Shown: positions 52,375-63,498 of the stretch, one piece after another
Layout: each line of letters begins with the position of its first letter
How positions within the stretch are numbered: the first letter of the stretch is position 1
NCBI GenBank assembly: GCA_951394045.1
Contig: OX595986.1
Coordinates: 2,943,534 to 3,007,533, forward strand
DNA from: Nitzschia sp. DOCU1
Taxonomy: Eukaryota; Bacillariophyta; Bacillariophyceae; Bacillariales; Bacillariaceae
DNA: 64,000 nt
Direction of reading: 5' to 3'
The notes under the pieces: model-generated
What the model saw: the letters and a program-made list of their open reading frames with translations, nothing else
What the model was told of the DNA's origin: nothing
Database searches by the model: none
Program-made: the position numbers and the translations under genes

Positions 52375-52583
52375 GTCTAAAGAACTGTGATTCGGCTGCA
52401 GTATTGTTGTGAAAAACATGTACCACAAAAAGGTCCTCAAAGAAACGTGCAGCATAGATGTCAAAACGTATGCAGCCGAGCGATACAAACGAAAATTTAC
52501 CGCGGCTGTTGTGCTAATCTACTAGAGACAACGTTACGAGCTACTCAGGCTTATCAATTGGGTTTGTAAAGAGACCCATCTAC

Positions 52584-55177
52584 CTAGATCATGTTATTTC
52601 GCATCGCCTGAATTTCCTCTCTAGTCGAGCTTGGAATGTTGATAAGGCCGCCAAAGATGTACAGGAAGCGAGCTTTCTTCTGCAGATCTCTCAAATGGAA
52701 CTCAACGCTCTCATCGACACTGCGTGCCTCGGACTTGATGCTACGATGAATTCCGTACAAACAGCGAACAGCCCCTGTCAACAGAGCAGGGTACTGATCT
52801 CTCAGGATTTGGTCAAGATCCTTGTAGATACTTTCTTTTTCGTTAATTTCCTCCTGGCGAAGTGGAAACAAATTCAAGCTCTTGACGATCTCAAAGGCTT
52901 CTTGGAGTTGCTGGCTTCGCAGGACGGCAAAGAAGCGACGCATTTCCATTAAAGTTCGATTCGTGGCGACGAGCTTTGTCTTATTTTCACGCTCTAGAGA
53001 CGCAAGCGCCAAACTTCGTTTGGCAAGATAGCCGGCATAAAAATCCTGCGACTGGGTCCACCAATACCGCTTGTCTTCACTGTCGACGTCAGTGGGAGCT
53101 ATAAGCTCGTTGAGTAGCGTCATCAATGAGCTGTATTTTCCAGCAAGCATGTACAACTTGGCTGCCAATTCTGCCTTGGAGCGCTCGTTCGCTTGACGCC
53201 GGAAAGTTTCTGCGGCTCTTGTCAGAATAGCTTCTACTTCTGCCTTCGCCAAATGCTTGTCCAACTCTCCTGCCTGACGAGCGCCATCATCCTTCATAAT
53301 GCCTGCCAGCTGATCGACCAAATGCGGCGATCGACACAAGAGGGACGCAATCTGGAACAAGGAAAAGAGTCAAATGTCAGCTCCACGCCACAAATGGAAC
53401 TACACAATACATGTAATATTTGACATCCGCGCCGTCACTCACCTCTTTATGTGATTGATCCTTCGATGGGATTCGAAGTAGATACTCCAGAGCCGCCGAC
53501 ACGCCCAACGAAGGATCTTGCTCAATCGTTGTAGCGTATTTCACTAGTAGTGCACTCACGAGATCCCCAGCGGCGGGGCCTTGTCCCAAATCTTCCAGGG
53601 CGATTCCTCCGATGAACAAGACAAACCCCAGGTGAGTGGCTTGTAGCAGCCCAGTTGGCCCCGCAGCTTCCGCCAGATACGTCAAAGCGGTCTTGAATTG
53701 TCGTGTCGCCAACAGAGGAAGTGCGTAGCCCCAGCCTCCACCTTCTTCGACGCCCCCAAAGTGCTCTGATCCGTACTTTCGAATGGAAGCTCCAATCATT
53801 TCTATTTCGGGAGGAGGATTCTCGCTCTGCAGAGCCAACCAAATACGACCAAAGAGGTAATCTTCCACAGTTTCGGAAGAAGCTAGTTGCTTTCCGGAAA
53901 GAAGCGCAAGAACTCCAATCTTGTACTTGTTATCTGGCTCGAGATTGCACGTTTTCTCGTACAAATCCACCATAGCAGCGTTGTCACGCCTGGAAGGAAT
54001 CGGGTTGCCCCTTTCCCACACACACGATGCATTTTGCTGGAACTGTGCCAAGTTTGTGATGACACCTTGTACCAATCCTTGCTCTGGAATATGTTCTTGC
54101 ATTGCCCCTACGGTCAAGGCATCTCTGGCGGCAATGGCGTCTCCACACCGTAGACCTGTAGCGACACGAGAGCGGGACAGAGTGAGAAGAGAACTCCAGC
54201 CAAGAAAACGACGCCAGCTCTTCAAAATACTTACAGTAGTAAAGAATACACCAGATGGAGGCATTTGTACCCTTCTGCAGTTTGACAAATGCGGCGACTG
54301 TGCCCGCCATGCCTGACCCAAAGTTCTGCCGAGTGGAGAGATCTTGCCCAGCCAAGCGAGCCGTAGAAACTCGGTTTTTGATGTATTCTTGGTATTGCTT
54401 ACAAAGGTGGATCAAAGATCCGAGTGCACCATCAATCGTGGACGAAAGACGTGGGACCATGCATTTCAGTAGCTGCAACGCCGTAGTATATCCACCATTC
54501 GAATCTAGATCCGATGCCACAGCTTCCAGCTGAGCTAATACACCGCCAAGATCAGCGGGTACTACAGGCAAAGACATGACTACTTTCAAGTGCTCTTGCG
54601 CCAGCCGGCTGTCCAGAATTCGACTAGAGTGAGAAGCATAACCAGGGAGTAGATTGCTGGAAGTCGGATCAGGGAGCATTGGCGGCGCCGATCTCTCCGT
54701 CGGCCCTAGTGACAAAGTGGTATTGCTGGAGTCAACGAGATTGCGGGTGCCGACAATCTCCTTCATCCACCACTCACGTTCCTTCGCCCAGTCTTCTTCT
54801 CGTCGACGTTCAATAGCGTTCTCAAACGCCCTCTGAGAATGTTCTCGTTCTTTCTTGAGAATCCGCTCAATGATGCCATTGCGGTGTTGGAGACATTTCT
54901 CTTCCAGCGAGGCAAATGAGCCAGCAGCTGTGCTGCTAGATTTCGGCGTCTCTAGCGACGTTACCAAAGACCCAAAGTCCGTCTGGTTCGTCCCCAGAAG
55001 CATTTGTGCGGCAGCCGTAGGTTGTGCCGCACCCACGCTTCCAATAAGCGCTTGATTGGCGGCTGCCAGCTCCTGCAACGAGCGAGTCCACGATGGACGA
55101 AGCGGCATTCCACCCAGTGTGGGCAGAGAGCCGGATGCCAGCTCTTGTAATCCACCAGCGTTCTTTGTCAATGTCAT
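52584..55177 (-). CDS. NUP93: Nucleoporin NUP93/Nic96
   Basis: Three exons (55177-54235, 54155-53443, 53351-52584; introns 79 and 91 nt) give 807 residues. The start is the ATG beginning MTLTKNAGG. Features: an N-terminal helical linker region with coiled coil (ERILKKEREHSQRAFENAIE), then an alpha-solenoid. Diagnostic segments are ASIWCILYYCLRCGDAIAA (intron 1 joins within TGT at YY|CLRCGD), and FGGVEEGGGWGYALPLLAT, where NUP93 proteins have a similar Gly-rich turn followed by ATRQFKTALTYL. The C-terminal domain contains LLNELIAPTD and QALQEAFEIVKSLNLFPL-like text, here cited as QEAFEIVKSLNLFPL. NUP93 is a scaffold of the nuclear pore inner ring. Confidence 0.9.
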
Positions 55178-55409
55178 CTTGTTTGCTACGCCTATGGTTA
55201 GATGGGTGACAGAGGAATGGATAATGGTGGAGCGGCGACCTCTGCTTTCACAACTGATATCGGAGAGAGGTTCATGGTCAAAAATGTGCTGTGACAACTT
55301 TGGGGGAACTCGGCGGGTTTCTCCGGGGGGTGCCAACCCCAAAGTTGCCGAGTCGACCCGACCGATCACAAAAATCGCGATTGATCGCGTGGGGTTTGCG
55401 ACGACAACA

Positions 55410-55949
55410 ATGAGAGGGATATTGTCTTTTACACAACACATTCCATCTCACTCCCCGCTACCGGCAGTTGTGGTAGTGAGCAAGCCATTCGAAAGTGCAT
55501 TCATTCGTGAAACTTTCCGTGCCACCGGAAGTAGATTTGACGAAATGGCGACCAACTCGATACGACACAAATATCGCGCCATCGCCAGACTCGTTCAGCG
55601 CCTACCCGAAAAGCAACTGGATAAAAGTTGGAAGGAGTTGCGGCAGAGCTTTCGAAGACCTCTAGCTGAAGGAGAATCATTGGATGCTCGGTTAAAGGCG
55701 GCCGATGATCGGATGTCGTTTCTTCGCATGGTCACGCCCAAAGAACGGCCAAGTAGTCAGGGTGGAAAATGGGTCTACAAGGATGGAGAGCGACTCGAGA
55801 ATCAAGGCGGGACGCTGCGAGACTCCAACGGCAGAGTGGTTTCGAATTGGGACGGAAAGAACCTGGATCCGGAGTCTGTCAAGCGCCACAATTATCAGCT
55901 CAAACGAGCTGGTTTCGTCAATAATGCGCACGCCAAAGGTTTCTTCTAG
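55410..55949 (+). CDS. LYR-like small protein, probably mitochondrial
   Basis: Single exon. From the ATG at 55410 it has 179 residues; an ATG at 55545 gives 134. The segment SIRHKYRAIARLVQRLPEKQ resembles the LYR motif helix of complex I and succinate dehydrogenase assembly factors, with Tyr-Arg and a spaced basic tail. The first 45 residues (MRGILSFTQHIPSHSPLPAV, then two Arg) could be a mitochondrial presequence. The C-terminal part has charged, Gly-rich and WVYKDGERLE features. It is divergent from NUP93 (233 bp apart). The motif match is weak and the partner unknown. Confidence 0.6.
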   Translation: MRGILSFTQHIPSHSPLPAVVVVSKPFESAFIRETFRATGSRFDEMATNSIRHKYRAIARLVQRLPEKQLDKSWKELRQSFRRPLAEGESLDARLKAADDRMSFLRMVTPKERPSSQGGKWVYKDGERLENQGGTLRDSNGRVVSNWDGKNLDPESVKRHNYQLKRAGFVNNAHAKGFF

Positions 55950-56042
55950 CTAGGACACGTTGAAGTGGTTATCAAATCGTCGTTTGCTACGCATCGAGTA
56001 ACGATCAAGTAGAACTAGAACTAGCTATATGTTCACGCGATT

Positions 56043-58005
56043 CTAGCTAGCTGCAGCAACACGTGTGCTGTCTCCTTTGCCCGTCGATGTACTTCCTCGC
56101 ATCCAGTCGAAGAACCGCCCAACTCGTCCCCCCACCGATTCTTTGGCGCGGTCAACAATGTAGCCATGGCGACGCTCTCCCTCAAGAATGATAGGAATGG
56201 CTATTCTCCAGATCTGAATGGAAGGATCCATCGCTAGAGCAATTCCTTCTTGAACCTTTACTGCCAGCGCTGCGGAAATGAAGGCTGGATTGAGCATGAC
56301 GTGGTGTTTTGCGGCAGCATTGCAAATGATGGTAATGTAGGTTCCGAGGTGCTCCATAAGATAGTTCTTTCCGCTCGCTTCAATTGTCAGCTTTTCAATC
56401 TTGTCCAAAAACTTTTCCTCATTCAAAGCACGCCCTTCTTGCCCGTCTGCTCGCGCGTTGGAATCGTCAATCATGTGTCGCCCTGCCTTGCGGCCATCCA
56501 TTCTAATAAAGGCAGCCAGAACATCACTAATCAACCGATGGTCCCTATCGGAGTTTTCCACAACAATTCCCACATCTAGCAAGACAAATTGTTTGTTCTT
56601 GTTGATCAAGACGTTTCCAGGATGAAGGTCGCCATGAATGAAATTGTCCAAGAATATCATCTGGCAGACTGCTTGAATCGCTCGTGTACACATGTCATGC
56701 AACACTGATTGGTTTTCCGTGTTGTTTCGAATAAAGTCCATGATTGGTTGACCTTCGCAGAAGGTTTCAATGAGCACTTCTTTGGTGGGGCTATAGCCTT
56801 CGACGAGCTGTAAAGAAAACTTTGGGTAAGGACGATGCGAAGATATCGCAGTAGGTAGGGACTCGACTTACTTTGGGAAAGAGAATAGCATCGTTGTTCT
56901 TAAAGTTTTTGTTGAATCGTTCTAGATGGTCGGCCTCCGTTCGGAGATCGAGCTGAATCTTTAACATGTTGGCCATTTCTTCGACAAAGCCAGGAAGATT
57001 TAACCACTTCAAATCTCGCGTCACGTCAAAAGGAATTCGTTCCAGAATATGGGTCGAAAGGCGCATGATATCTAGATCTGCCTCAATGTCATCTTCAACA
57101 TTGGGGTGCATCACTTTGACCGCTACATGTTGTTCGTTTCCAGCATCGTCCAACACGATCCCTTTGTAAACTTGCGCAATGCATCCACTCCCCAGAATTT
57201 TATCCAGCCGAATATGGTCTTTCCAGTCATGACCATAGGCATCTCGTAACGCCTTTTCTGTATGTTTCCAGGCGTGTGGCGTCGTATCATCTTGCAATTG
57301 TGAAAAGACGGCACAGAAATTTTCTCCGAACATGTCTGGTCGCGATCCAGCCCATTGCATAATCTTGATCGCCGCCGCTCCACTCCATTCAATACAATGT
57401 AAACAAAGCCGATAGTACCAACCAATGGGCCCCTCTGGTATTTGTACGGGATTTGCCAAATGTCCCAGTGCCACTTGGTGCGCGTCCTTTTCGTCGTCAT
57501 CGTTCTCAGGTAGCGGATACACCATTGCATATAAATGTTGCAGTGGGTACAATGCCGCAATGGGGGATAAGGCAATCATTAACTTGAGAATGCGCCGAAT
57601 CATACGTAAGGCTCGTTTCACCTTGCCCCACTTCGATTTCTGATTTTTCTTTGTTTTCCTGACTGTTATACTCCAAGATTCATCCTTGGTTTGGACCGTC
57701 GTTTCCAGTGCAACGTCACACTTTGTAGGACTCATAGTAGTAGACGTTGTGGGAACTACCATGGTCCACGCACATCCTACTACTACCGTTCCAATCCAGG
57801 GGACTGTAGACTGCCATTTAGAAGAAACAGCATTCCCAGGTCGAGGGACGCGGGCAGTCGTTTGGACCGAGAAAACGCGACGATTAGCCGATGGGGCGAC
57901 GAATCTTGACGACAACCGCGACGCCGATGATGCGTGAAGGCCTGAGCTCACAACCTTGGCGGTCCCCTTGGACAATACTACCGAAGACCCAAACACTCGC
58001 AACAT
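56043..58005 (-). CDS. ABC1/ADCK family atypical kinase
   Basis: Two exons (58005-56872, 56807-56043; 64-nt intron) give 632 residues from MLRVFGSSV; an upstream ATG at 58212 adds 69 residues of doubtful value. The leader is Ser/Arg-rich and lacks acids, like a mitochondrial presequence. A membrane helix lies before the kinase (MIALSPIAALYPLQHLYAMV). Kinase signatures: IKIMQWAGSRPDMF where ADCK proteins have K-x-G-Q, GSGCIAQVYKG in place of the AAGS loop, VAVKVMHPN (Lys), FIHGDLHPGN (catalytic loop) and LLDVGIV in place of DFG. These variants match the ADCK2-like branch. ABC1/UbiB kinases support coenzyme Q or lipid metabolism in mitochondria and plastids. Precise role is inferred from family. 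Confidence 0.88.
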
Positions 58006-58568
58006 GCTCGAGACGACGACAATAAAAGAAAATGGAAGGATGTGCAATATATGAAACAATCCTTGTTGCTTTGAGAAGCCAATTACGACAACCAAAGCCT
58101 TTTTCCTGAAATCACGTACGAAAAAAAAATGTTCGCTGGGTTCGATTGCATGACATGGATGTCGCTCGTAGAATCTGTACTGCACGCCACGTAGGTCGTA
58201 GACGTGTCCCATACTTCAACTTGCTAATAATCGCGAGATTCGCGCTTATGTCATCATTGTATTCCGATTAGTCATTTTTCTCTTCCGATTAGTCATTTTC
58301 GGTAGATTCGCCCACCACCACATTGGGACCTCGTTTTCTTTTCTCGGTCTTTTTCATTTTTGTCACGCCCACCTCCCGCAGGGAACAGCGACGAACAGTA
58401 AAGCAACAGGAACAGGCCATCTGGACCTGCATCAATAGCCTCTCCTCACCAACAATTTGCAATCAAAGGGCGATTTGTTGATTTGAGAAAGAGTCAAGTT
58501 ATTGGGTTTTGGGAGTTATTGTTGGATTTGTATAGTCTTTGCTAGGTGGATTTTGGGAGCCAGGAAAA
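58006..58568. promoter_or_regulatory. Divergent intergenic region
   Basis: 563 bp between the ADCK gene (minus) and the TRPC4AP-like gene (plus). It includes a near-perfect repeat of TCTTCCGATTAGTCATTTT at about 58258-58300. No gene seen. Confidence 0.4.
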
Positions 58569-61500
58569 ATGGGGTCGTCACATTCAGCGCCTCGAAGGTC
58601 GTCCGCTGAACGGCGAAGAAGTTCACGTCAATCATTGGAGGGGTCAGACAGTTTTCATTCGCCCCGTTCTCCTGGTGCTAGACGTAGACTTCGTTTGTCA
58701 CGAGAGCAGCAACCGGGGCCGCCTTTAGACGGAGAAAACAGTTTCTCCTCTCGAATGGACGAAGAACTGCCTTCATTGATGGAAGAAGAAGCCCCGAACA
58801 ATGAGAAGTCTTCCAGAAGTAATCGGGGTAGTGGTTCCAGGAGGCGGCCCCCGGAAATCGAGGATGGGTCTCTTCGTGATCGCATGATGGGTCTTTCAGT
58901 GATTCAATCGAGTCGAAGTTTACGCCCAGAAGACATGGATGTAGATTTACCATGTGAAAGTTTCTGCAACGAGTACCCTGAAGATTTGATTGGAAGTCCC
59001 GTTTTATCTCATGCACCGACCAATGTCCCCAAAGCGCGAAAAGCAGTATCTATCGGTATGACAGGGGAGGTATTGTCCCATGATCTTCCGCTTTCACCGA
59101 CTCCAGAAAGCTCTTCCAATGGAGAGCACTCAAGACCTCGTAAGCCACCCGCGATACAGCCTCCATTGACCCCACAGGAACAACCGCTGAAGCCTCTGCC
59201 ACCAGAGGAAGAGCCGACTCGCCAGTTACATACTAGCCATCAGACACCAGTTGTGGCTCCTCCAATAGAAAATAATGGAGAGGAATACAACTCATACCTG
59301 GCTGGGTCCACAGGTCCTGGGACGGATCCAAGTATGCCGTATTTGGTACAACACGAAGGCAGTAGTGTCACTGGAGAAGACGATCATGGTCCGCCTATGC
59401 CAATGCCCGCTCCAGATTTCTTTCCACAAGGAAGTCGCTACCATGAATGGATGGGACGGAGTTTGGAGACACTTATTCTGGGGTACGGAGCCGTGGCGCC
59501 TATTTTGTGTTTGCCCGAAGACGAAGATGAGAGAGGCGACGATTGCTGGGGACAGACGCGAAGGAGAAGTACTGTCAGTACCTTGGGGAGCGAATTTGGA
59601 CATCGCAGCAGTCTAGGGAGCCTTACTGGAGGGGGCCGTCGAGGCTCTTTGGTGGGCGCCGGGAACATGCACGGTGGAACTCTGGCGAATTATTATAGCC
59701 GAAGGAGAACGACGAATGATAGTGGAAACTCTCGTCGAAACTCGAATCAAAACACTATCCGAGGATCTAGCCACCCTCCGGTGCATCGTCGTGGATCTGC
59801 CTCGCATGGGCCTACCTATCGGCGGCGGCTGAGCATGAGTCGAAGTAGCAGTGGGGATTCTAACGACGACGGTCGTCCCGGATCTAGCAATGCAGGGCCA
59901 AACATTGTCTTTTCCCTGTTGGCAAGGGAGGTCACCGGGCGAACCACTACCAAAAACGTCGTACCAGCTGCAAAAAGATTGCAGGCGATGGGAGGTCATG
60001 GTTTGTTTGGCAATTTAGACCGGCCAGCAGGGGGTATGTGTTCAGAAGTGTCATTTTTGTCCGAGGTTATTGACAGTGGCGATTGGACCGAAACACAAAC
60101 GGTCGTTTCAAGAATATCTCCAAGGTTAATTGGTGATCCCTCTGCTGCGCTCGGTGGCCCAAACTCATCGGCTATGAATGATCCAAACCTACCACCAACT
60201 GCGTCGCCATATTATGGAGGTGGTGGACGAATAGGACTGGAGCGAGACGCCTTTGTTCTTGCTGGCGGTGTTGAAGTTCTGATACGAGTCTTCCGGGAAC
60301 CAAGCTTTGTAGGGGCTGAGATGGCACGCACTTATGATGCCCGAGATCTCAGCGAAGAATTGGTCGCAAATCGTCTTGCACCTTGCTGGAACGAGACTTT
60401 GGCTTCCTTACGTGAGCTTGTCTACGCTATACCTTCCCTAGTCGAAAACGAAATCATTTTTGACGATGGAGAGTTCGTACCATTTTTGTTTACTCTGTTA
60501 TCGCACGACTCTTGTTTCGATGGCGCTGCAGCACTAATCGAGGAAATTCTGAGTCTCCAATCACACTCTCCTCCCCAACCGACAATGGATGTGGACACAT
60601 TTGTTGAAGGCATTGCAGGCTACCAACCTACAACCCGTGTTTCGCCTCCAACTACATTTTTCCTTGGTAATGTTCCGGATCTGTACAAGCTATGGGGTGG
60701 GTTCAACTGTCGACAACTGGCACATTTTTGCCGGATATTGGCCTTGTTAGTGTTTGAGCCTGAGGACCGTCAACTTCTGGAAAGTCCTGCAGTTTTGAAG
60801 TCCATCGAGCTATTACAGCTCCGTCGTAATCGAGCCGCGAGAGCTGGTAGAGACTCAACCGTCGACATGAACCAAGCCATCCTGCTAGGCGATGAGGAAC
60901 TGACAAACAGGTTACTAAAACTTCTCCGGGTGATGAATTTCGCACCAAGCTTGCGACGTAGCTCGGCGTACCATGTAATGGCCCACTTTCCATTTATCGC
61001 CGACACGTTGGTCATGCTTGGGCTCAGCGAGTTGGAAAATTGGGACGAGATTGACCGTCTTGAGGAACTCGCAAGAAAATTACTAGCTGAAAGAAGCGGA
61101 GGAGCTAATGGCGATTCCTTGCAAATGAGTGAGCTTGGATCGGTAGCCGATATGCTCGAAAGCCTTTCCGGAGCTTTGATGGGAAACCAGGGAGAATCTA
61201 CCACCAACCAGCTGGGTCATATTATTCATGTAATCAGTGCCGCGCAACAGGCTGGCGTCGTCGTCGGAAGACCCAGGCAAGCTCGATCTCGTCGGCGAGA
61301 TCAGAATGATAATGGCGGAGAGACAATTGATAATCAGAACGACATGGATGGAGACCCTACCGACGGTTTGTCGTCTGCTGGGTTGTTATCAGATCAAGTT
61401 CTAGTCCGCCGACTATATCCGAACGGAGGATCGGATGGCCCTAACAACGATTTCAATATTCCAGTGCAGGTTGTGGGCATTGGGTTCGAAGGTGGAAACG

Positions 61501-63395
61501 GCCAACGGGATTCATTCTCTGCGTTCAACGGGCGGGGCCAACGGCGACCCAAAGTTAATACCCCGGAAGACGCGGCCAATTCGTTACAATTCAATGCTCT
61601 ACTTCTCGGTCCTTACCAGGTGGAGGTTCTTTTTGTTCTTTGTACACTCCTGGGAGGTCGTCGAAAGATTGATGCTCAAGAGATGCTGAACGAGTGTGGT
61701 GTCATTCCCATCCTCGATGACATGTTCCAACGACTGCCGTGGGACACTTTGTCACCAACTAGGCAGCCTATGTTACAGAGTCGCAATGAGAGTTCAAATG
61801 GGACCAACGGGGAGGGGCAACAGGCTGGTATCCATGGCCCCGGATGCGAATGTACACCAGAAAGTGCTCTTTGTGTGCAATATCTTCGCCTCTTGCACAA
61901 CTTCTGCGACAGGGACTGTGACAATTATTCGGGTCGCCGGCTTCTACTGAGCGACGAAGAACGAAAATTCGTCTTTGAGGCACCCCTGAGTGAAGAGTTT
62001 GACATTTCACATTTGCCACCGGGACTTCTCTCAAAAATTATCACCGCGTTTGTCGGAGAATCTGACGAGTCTCCATATCGCTTTTGGTTGGCTAGCTGTG
62101 TCGAATCATATCTTCGTGGCTCCTCGCCTTCTGAACAAGTCTTTGTTGCCCGATCGGGTCTGTTAAAGCACTTAATCAAAGACATCACCAGCGAGAGACT
62201 TCATTGCGCTGGCAGCTTGCAGACTTCTTTTGATCTTCTGGGGGAGCTTTGTAAAGGCAATGCAGAGGTGCTTCGTCTTCTTGTCACTGACCTGGACGAA
62301 GAAAGCTTCCGGAAATTAATGAGTGTCGCAGCGGCCAATCTTGTTGATTCAAATGTCTTCATTCGATCATTGCTCTTAAGTTTGGAGCGAATGTCTTCTG
62401 CCGACAACCTTATGCCCCTTCATCTCGACCCAGAGTTATTCGCAGGTCGCTCTGGTGATTGGCGAAGCAACAGCGGAACATTTTCGAGATCATACATCAC
62501 GCATTCTTGGTGGGATAGTCCTCTCGTCAATCTAGATGTCGACGGAGACGCCAAGCAGGAAGATTCGACACCAGAGACTCGCAGTGATGCTAGACGTCCC
62601 GCTGATTGGTTCCCGTCAATGGGTACGATCAACATGTACGGCATGAAGCCACCCGAGACGGAAGAAACCCCATCGGTTGGACTCCACGATGGCGTGGGGC
62701 ACTTTGGGTGGGTCTTCACTCCTTCTGGTGACACGCTTTCAAGTGCCGCGCATGCACCCAACACTGTGGAGCGCCTGTCTTGGTTTATCGCAGCCAATCA
62801 AACGAGATTGCTCCGTGATTTACTGGGGGTCGTGGACCTGAGGAATATCAACCACGAAAACATTTGTTGCTTAAACACAGCGGTTGTACTGGCGATTTTT
62901 TCGTTCCGGCGGCAACAACTTCACGTTCTTCTCCAAGATTTGAGGAGAATGAACGACGAAGAGCGGGAGACGAAACGACGAGCACTGGCTGCAGTCCGCA
63001 CCGACAATGTTATCGATCGAGCTTTCGTTCAGGCAATGAAGTACATGGATGATGTTGACCGAGATACACCTGCATATGCTCGGCGCGCCTCTCTTACTCG
63101 ACGAAGCTCGTTGTTGACTGGCTCAAACAATGAGATCGGGGACAGGAACGATGTTCTTCGCAACTTCCGTGAGATCCTCTGGTTCTGGTTCCACTACTAT
63201 TCGCCGCGAGGCAGGGATCGACTGTCCCTTGAATTTTCTTCTCATTTGCGGTTTCAAGAATGGATAGAAGTTGTCACACTCCTTTGCGCTGATGACGGTG
63301 CCCCGACATCGTTGGTCCGAGCTCCGGTTCGACTTCCTCGAAGCCCTTACCAGAGAGCTGCCAGAGTCGCAGATAGTTTGCAACGAGGAGGGTAG
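58569..63395 (+). CDS. TRPC4AP/TRUSS-like large helical protein
   Basis: Single exon, 1608 residues. The first ATG at 58569 gives MGSSHSAPRR, an N-myristoylation consensus (Gly2, Ser6), followed by about 430 residues of Ser/Arg/Pro-rich disordered sequence. The rest is an alpha-solenoid. Two segments match TRPC4AP (TRUSS): VLFVLCTLLGGRRKIDAQEM with NECGVIPILDDMF (about 1015-1052) and CECTPESALCVQYLRLLHNF (about 1093-1112). Near 1180 is SPYRFWLASCVESYLRG, another TRPC4AP landmark. In animals TRPC4AP is a substrate receptor of a DDB1-CUL4 E3 ligase and a TRPC/TNF-receptor partner. In diatoms only the ubiquitin role is plausible, and this is inference from family. Confidence 0.85.
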   Translation: MGSSHSAPRRSSAERRRSSRQSLEGSDSFHSPRSPGARRRLRLSREQQPGPPLDGENSFSSRMDEELPSLMEEEAPNNEKSSRSNRGSGSRRRPPEIEDGSLRDRMMGLSVIQSSRSLRPEDMDVDLPCESFCNEYPEDLIGSPVLSHAPTNVPKARKAVSIGMTGEVLSHDLPLSPTPESSSNGEHSRPRKPPAIQPPLTPQEQPLKPLPPEEEPTRQLHTSHQTPVVAPPIENNGEEYNSYLAGSTGPGTDPSMPYLVQHEGSSVTGEDDHGPPMPMPAPDFFPQGSRYHEWMGRSLETLILGYGAVAPILCLPEDEDERGDDCWGQTRRRSTVSTLGSEFGHRSSLGSLTGGGRRGSLVGAGNMHGGTLANYYSRRRTTNDSGNSRRNSNQNTIRGSSHPPVHRRGSASHGPTYRRRLSMSRSSSGDSNDDGRPGSSNAGPNIVFSLLAREVTGRTTTKNVVPAAKRLQAMGGHGLFGNLDRPAGGMCSEVSFLSEVIDSGDWTETQTVVSRISPRLIGDPSAALGGPNSSAMNDPNLPPTASPYYGGGGRIGLERDAFVLAGGVEVLIRVFREPSFVGAEMARTYDARDLSEELVANRLAPCWNETLASLRELVYAIPSLVENEIIFDDGEFVPFLFTLLSHDSCFDGAAALIEEILSLQSHSPPQPTMDVDTFVEGIAGYQPTTRVSPPTTFFLGNVPDLYKLWGGFNCRQLAHFCRILALLVFEPEDRQLLESPAVLKSIELLQLRRNRAARAGRDSTVDMNQAILLGDEELTNRLLKLLRVMNFAPSLRRSSAYHVMAHFPFIADTLVMLGLSELENWDEIDRLEELARKLLAERSGGANGDSLQMSELGSVADMLESLSGALMGNQGESTTNQLGHIIHVISAAQQAGVVVGRPRQARSRRRDQNDNGGETIDNQNDMDGDPTDGLSSAGLLSDQVLVRRLYPNGGSDGPNNDFNIPVQVVGIGFEGGNGQRDSFSAFNGRGQRRPKVNTPEDAANSLQFNALLLGPYQVEVLFVLCTLLGGRRKIDAQEMLNECGVIPILDDMFQRLPWDTLSPTRQPMLQSRNESSNGTNGEGQQAGIHGPGCECTPESALCVQYLRLLHNFCDRDCDNYSGRRLLLSDEERKFVFEAPLSEEFDISHLPPGLLSKIITAFVGESDESPYRFWLASCVESYLRGSSPSEQVFVARSGLLKHLIKDITSERLHCAGSLQTSFDLLGELCKGNAEVLRLLVTDLDEESFRKLMSVAAANLVDSNVFIRSLLLSLERMSSADNLMPLHLDPELFAGRSGDWRSNSGTFSRSYITHSWWDSPLVNLDVDGDAKQEDSTPETRSDARRPADWFPSMGTINMYGMKPPETEETPSVGLHDGVGHFGWVFTPSGDTLSSAAHAPNTVERLSWFIAANQTRLLRDLLGVVDLRNINHENICCLNTAVVLAIFSFRRQQLHVLLQDLRRMNDEERETKRRALAAVRTDNVIDRAFVQAMKYMDDVDRDTPAYARRASLTRRSSLLTGSNNEIGDRNDVLRNFREILWFWFHYYSPRGRDRLSLEFSSHLRFQEWIEVVTLLCADDGAPTSLVRAPVRLPRSPYQRAARVADSLQRGG

Positions 63396-63498
63396 TCTGA
63401 GTTCTAAGATCGGATAATTCTCTTTGACAGCATTTAGCTTAATTCTGACTTTGGAAATTGGTTTTAGCTAGGACTGGTCAAGTCCTATTCCTGCGTGC

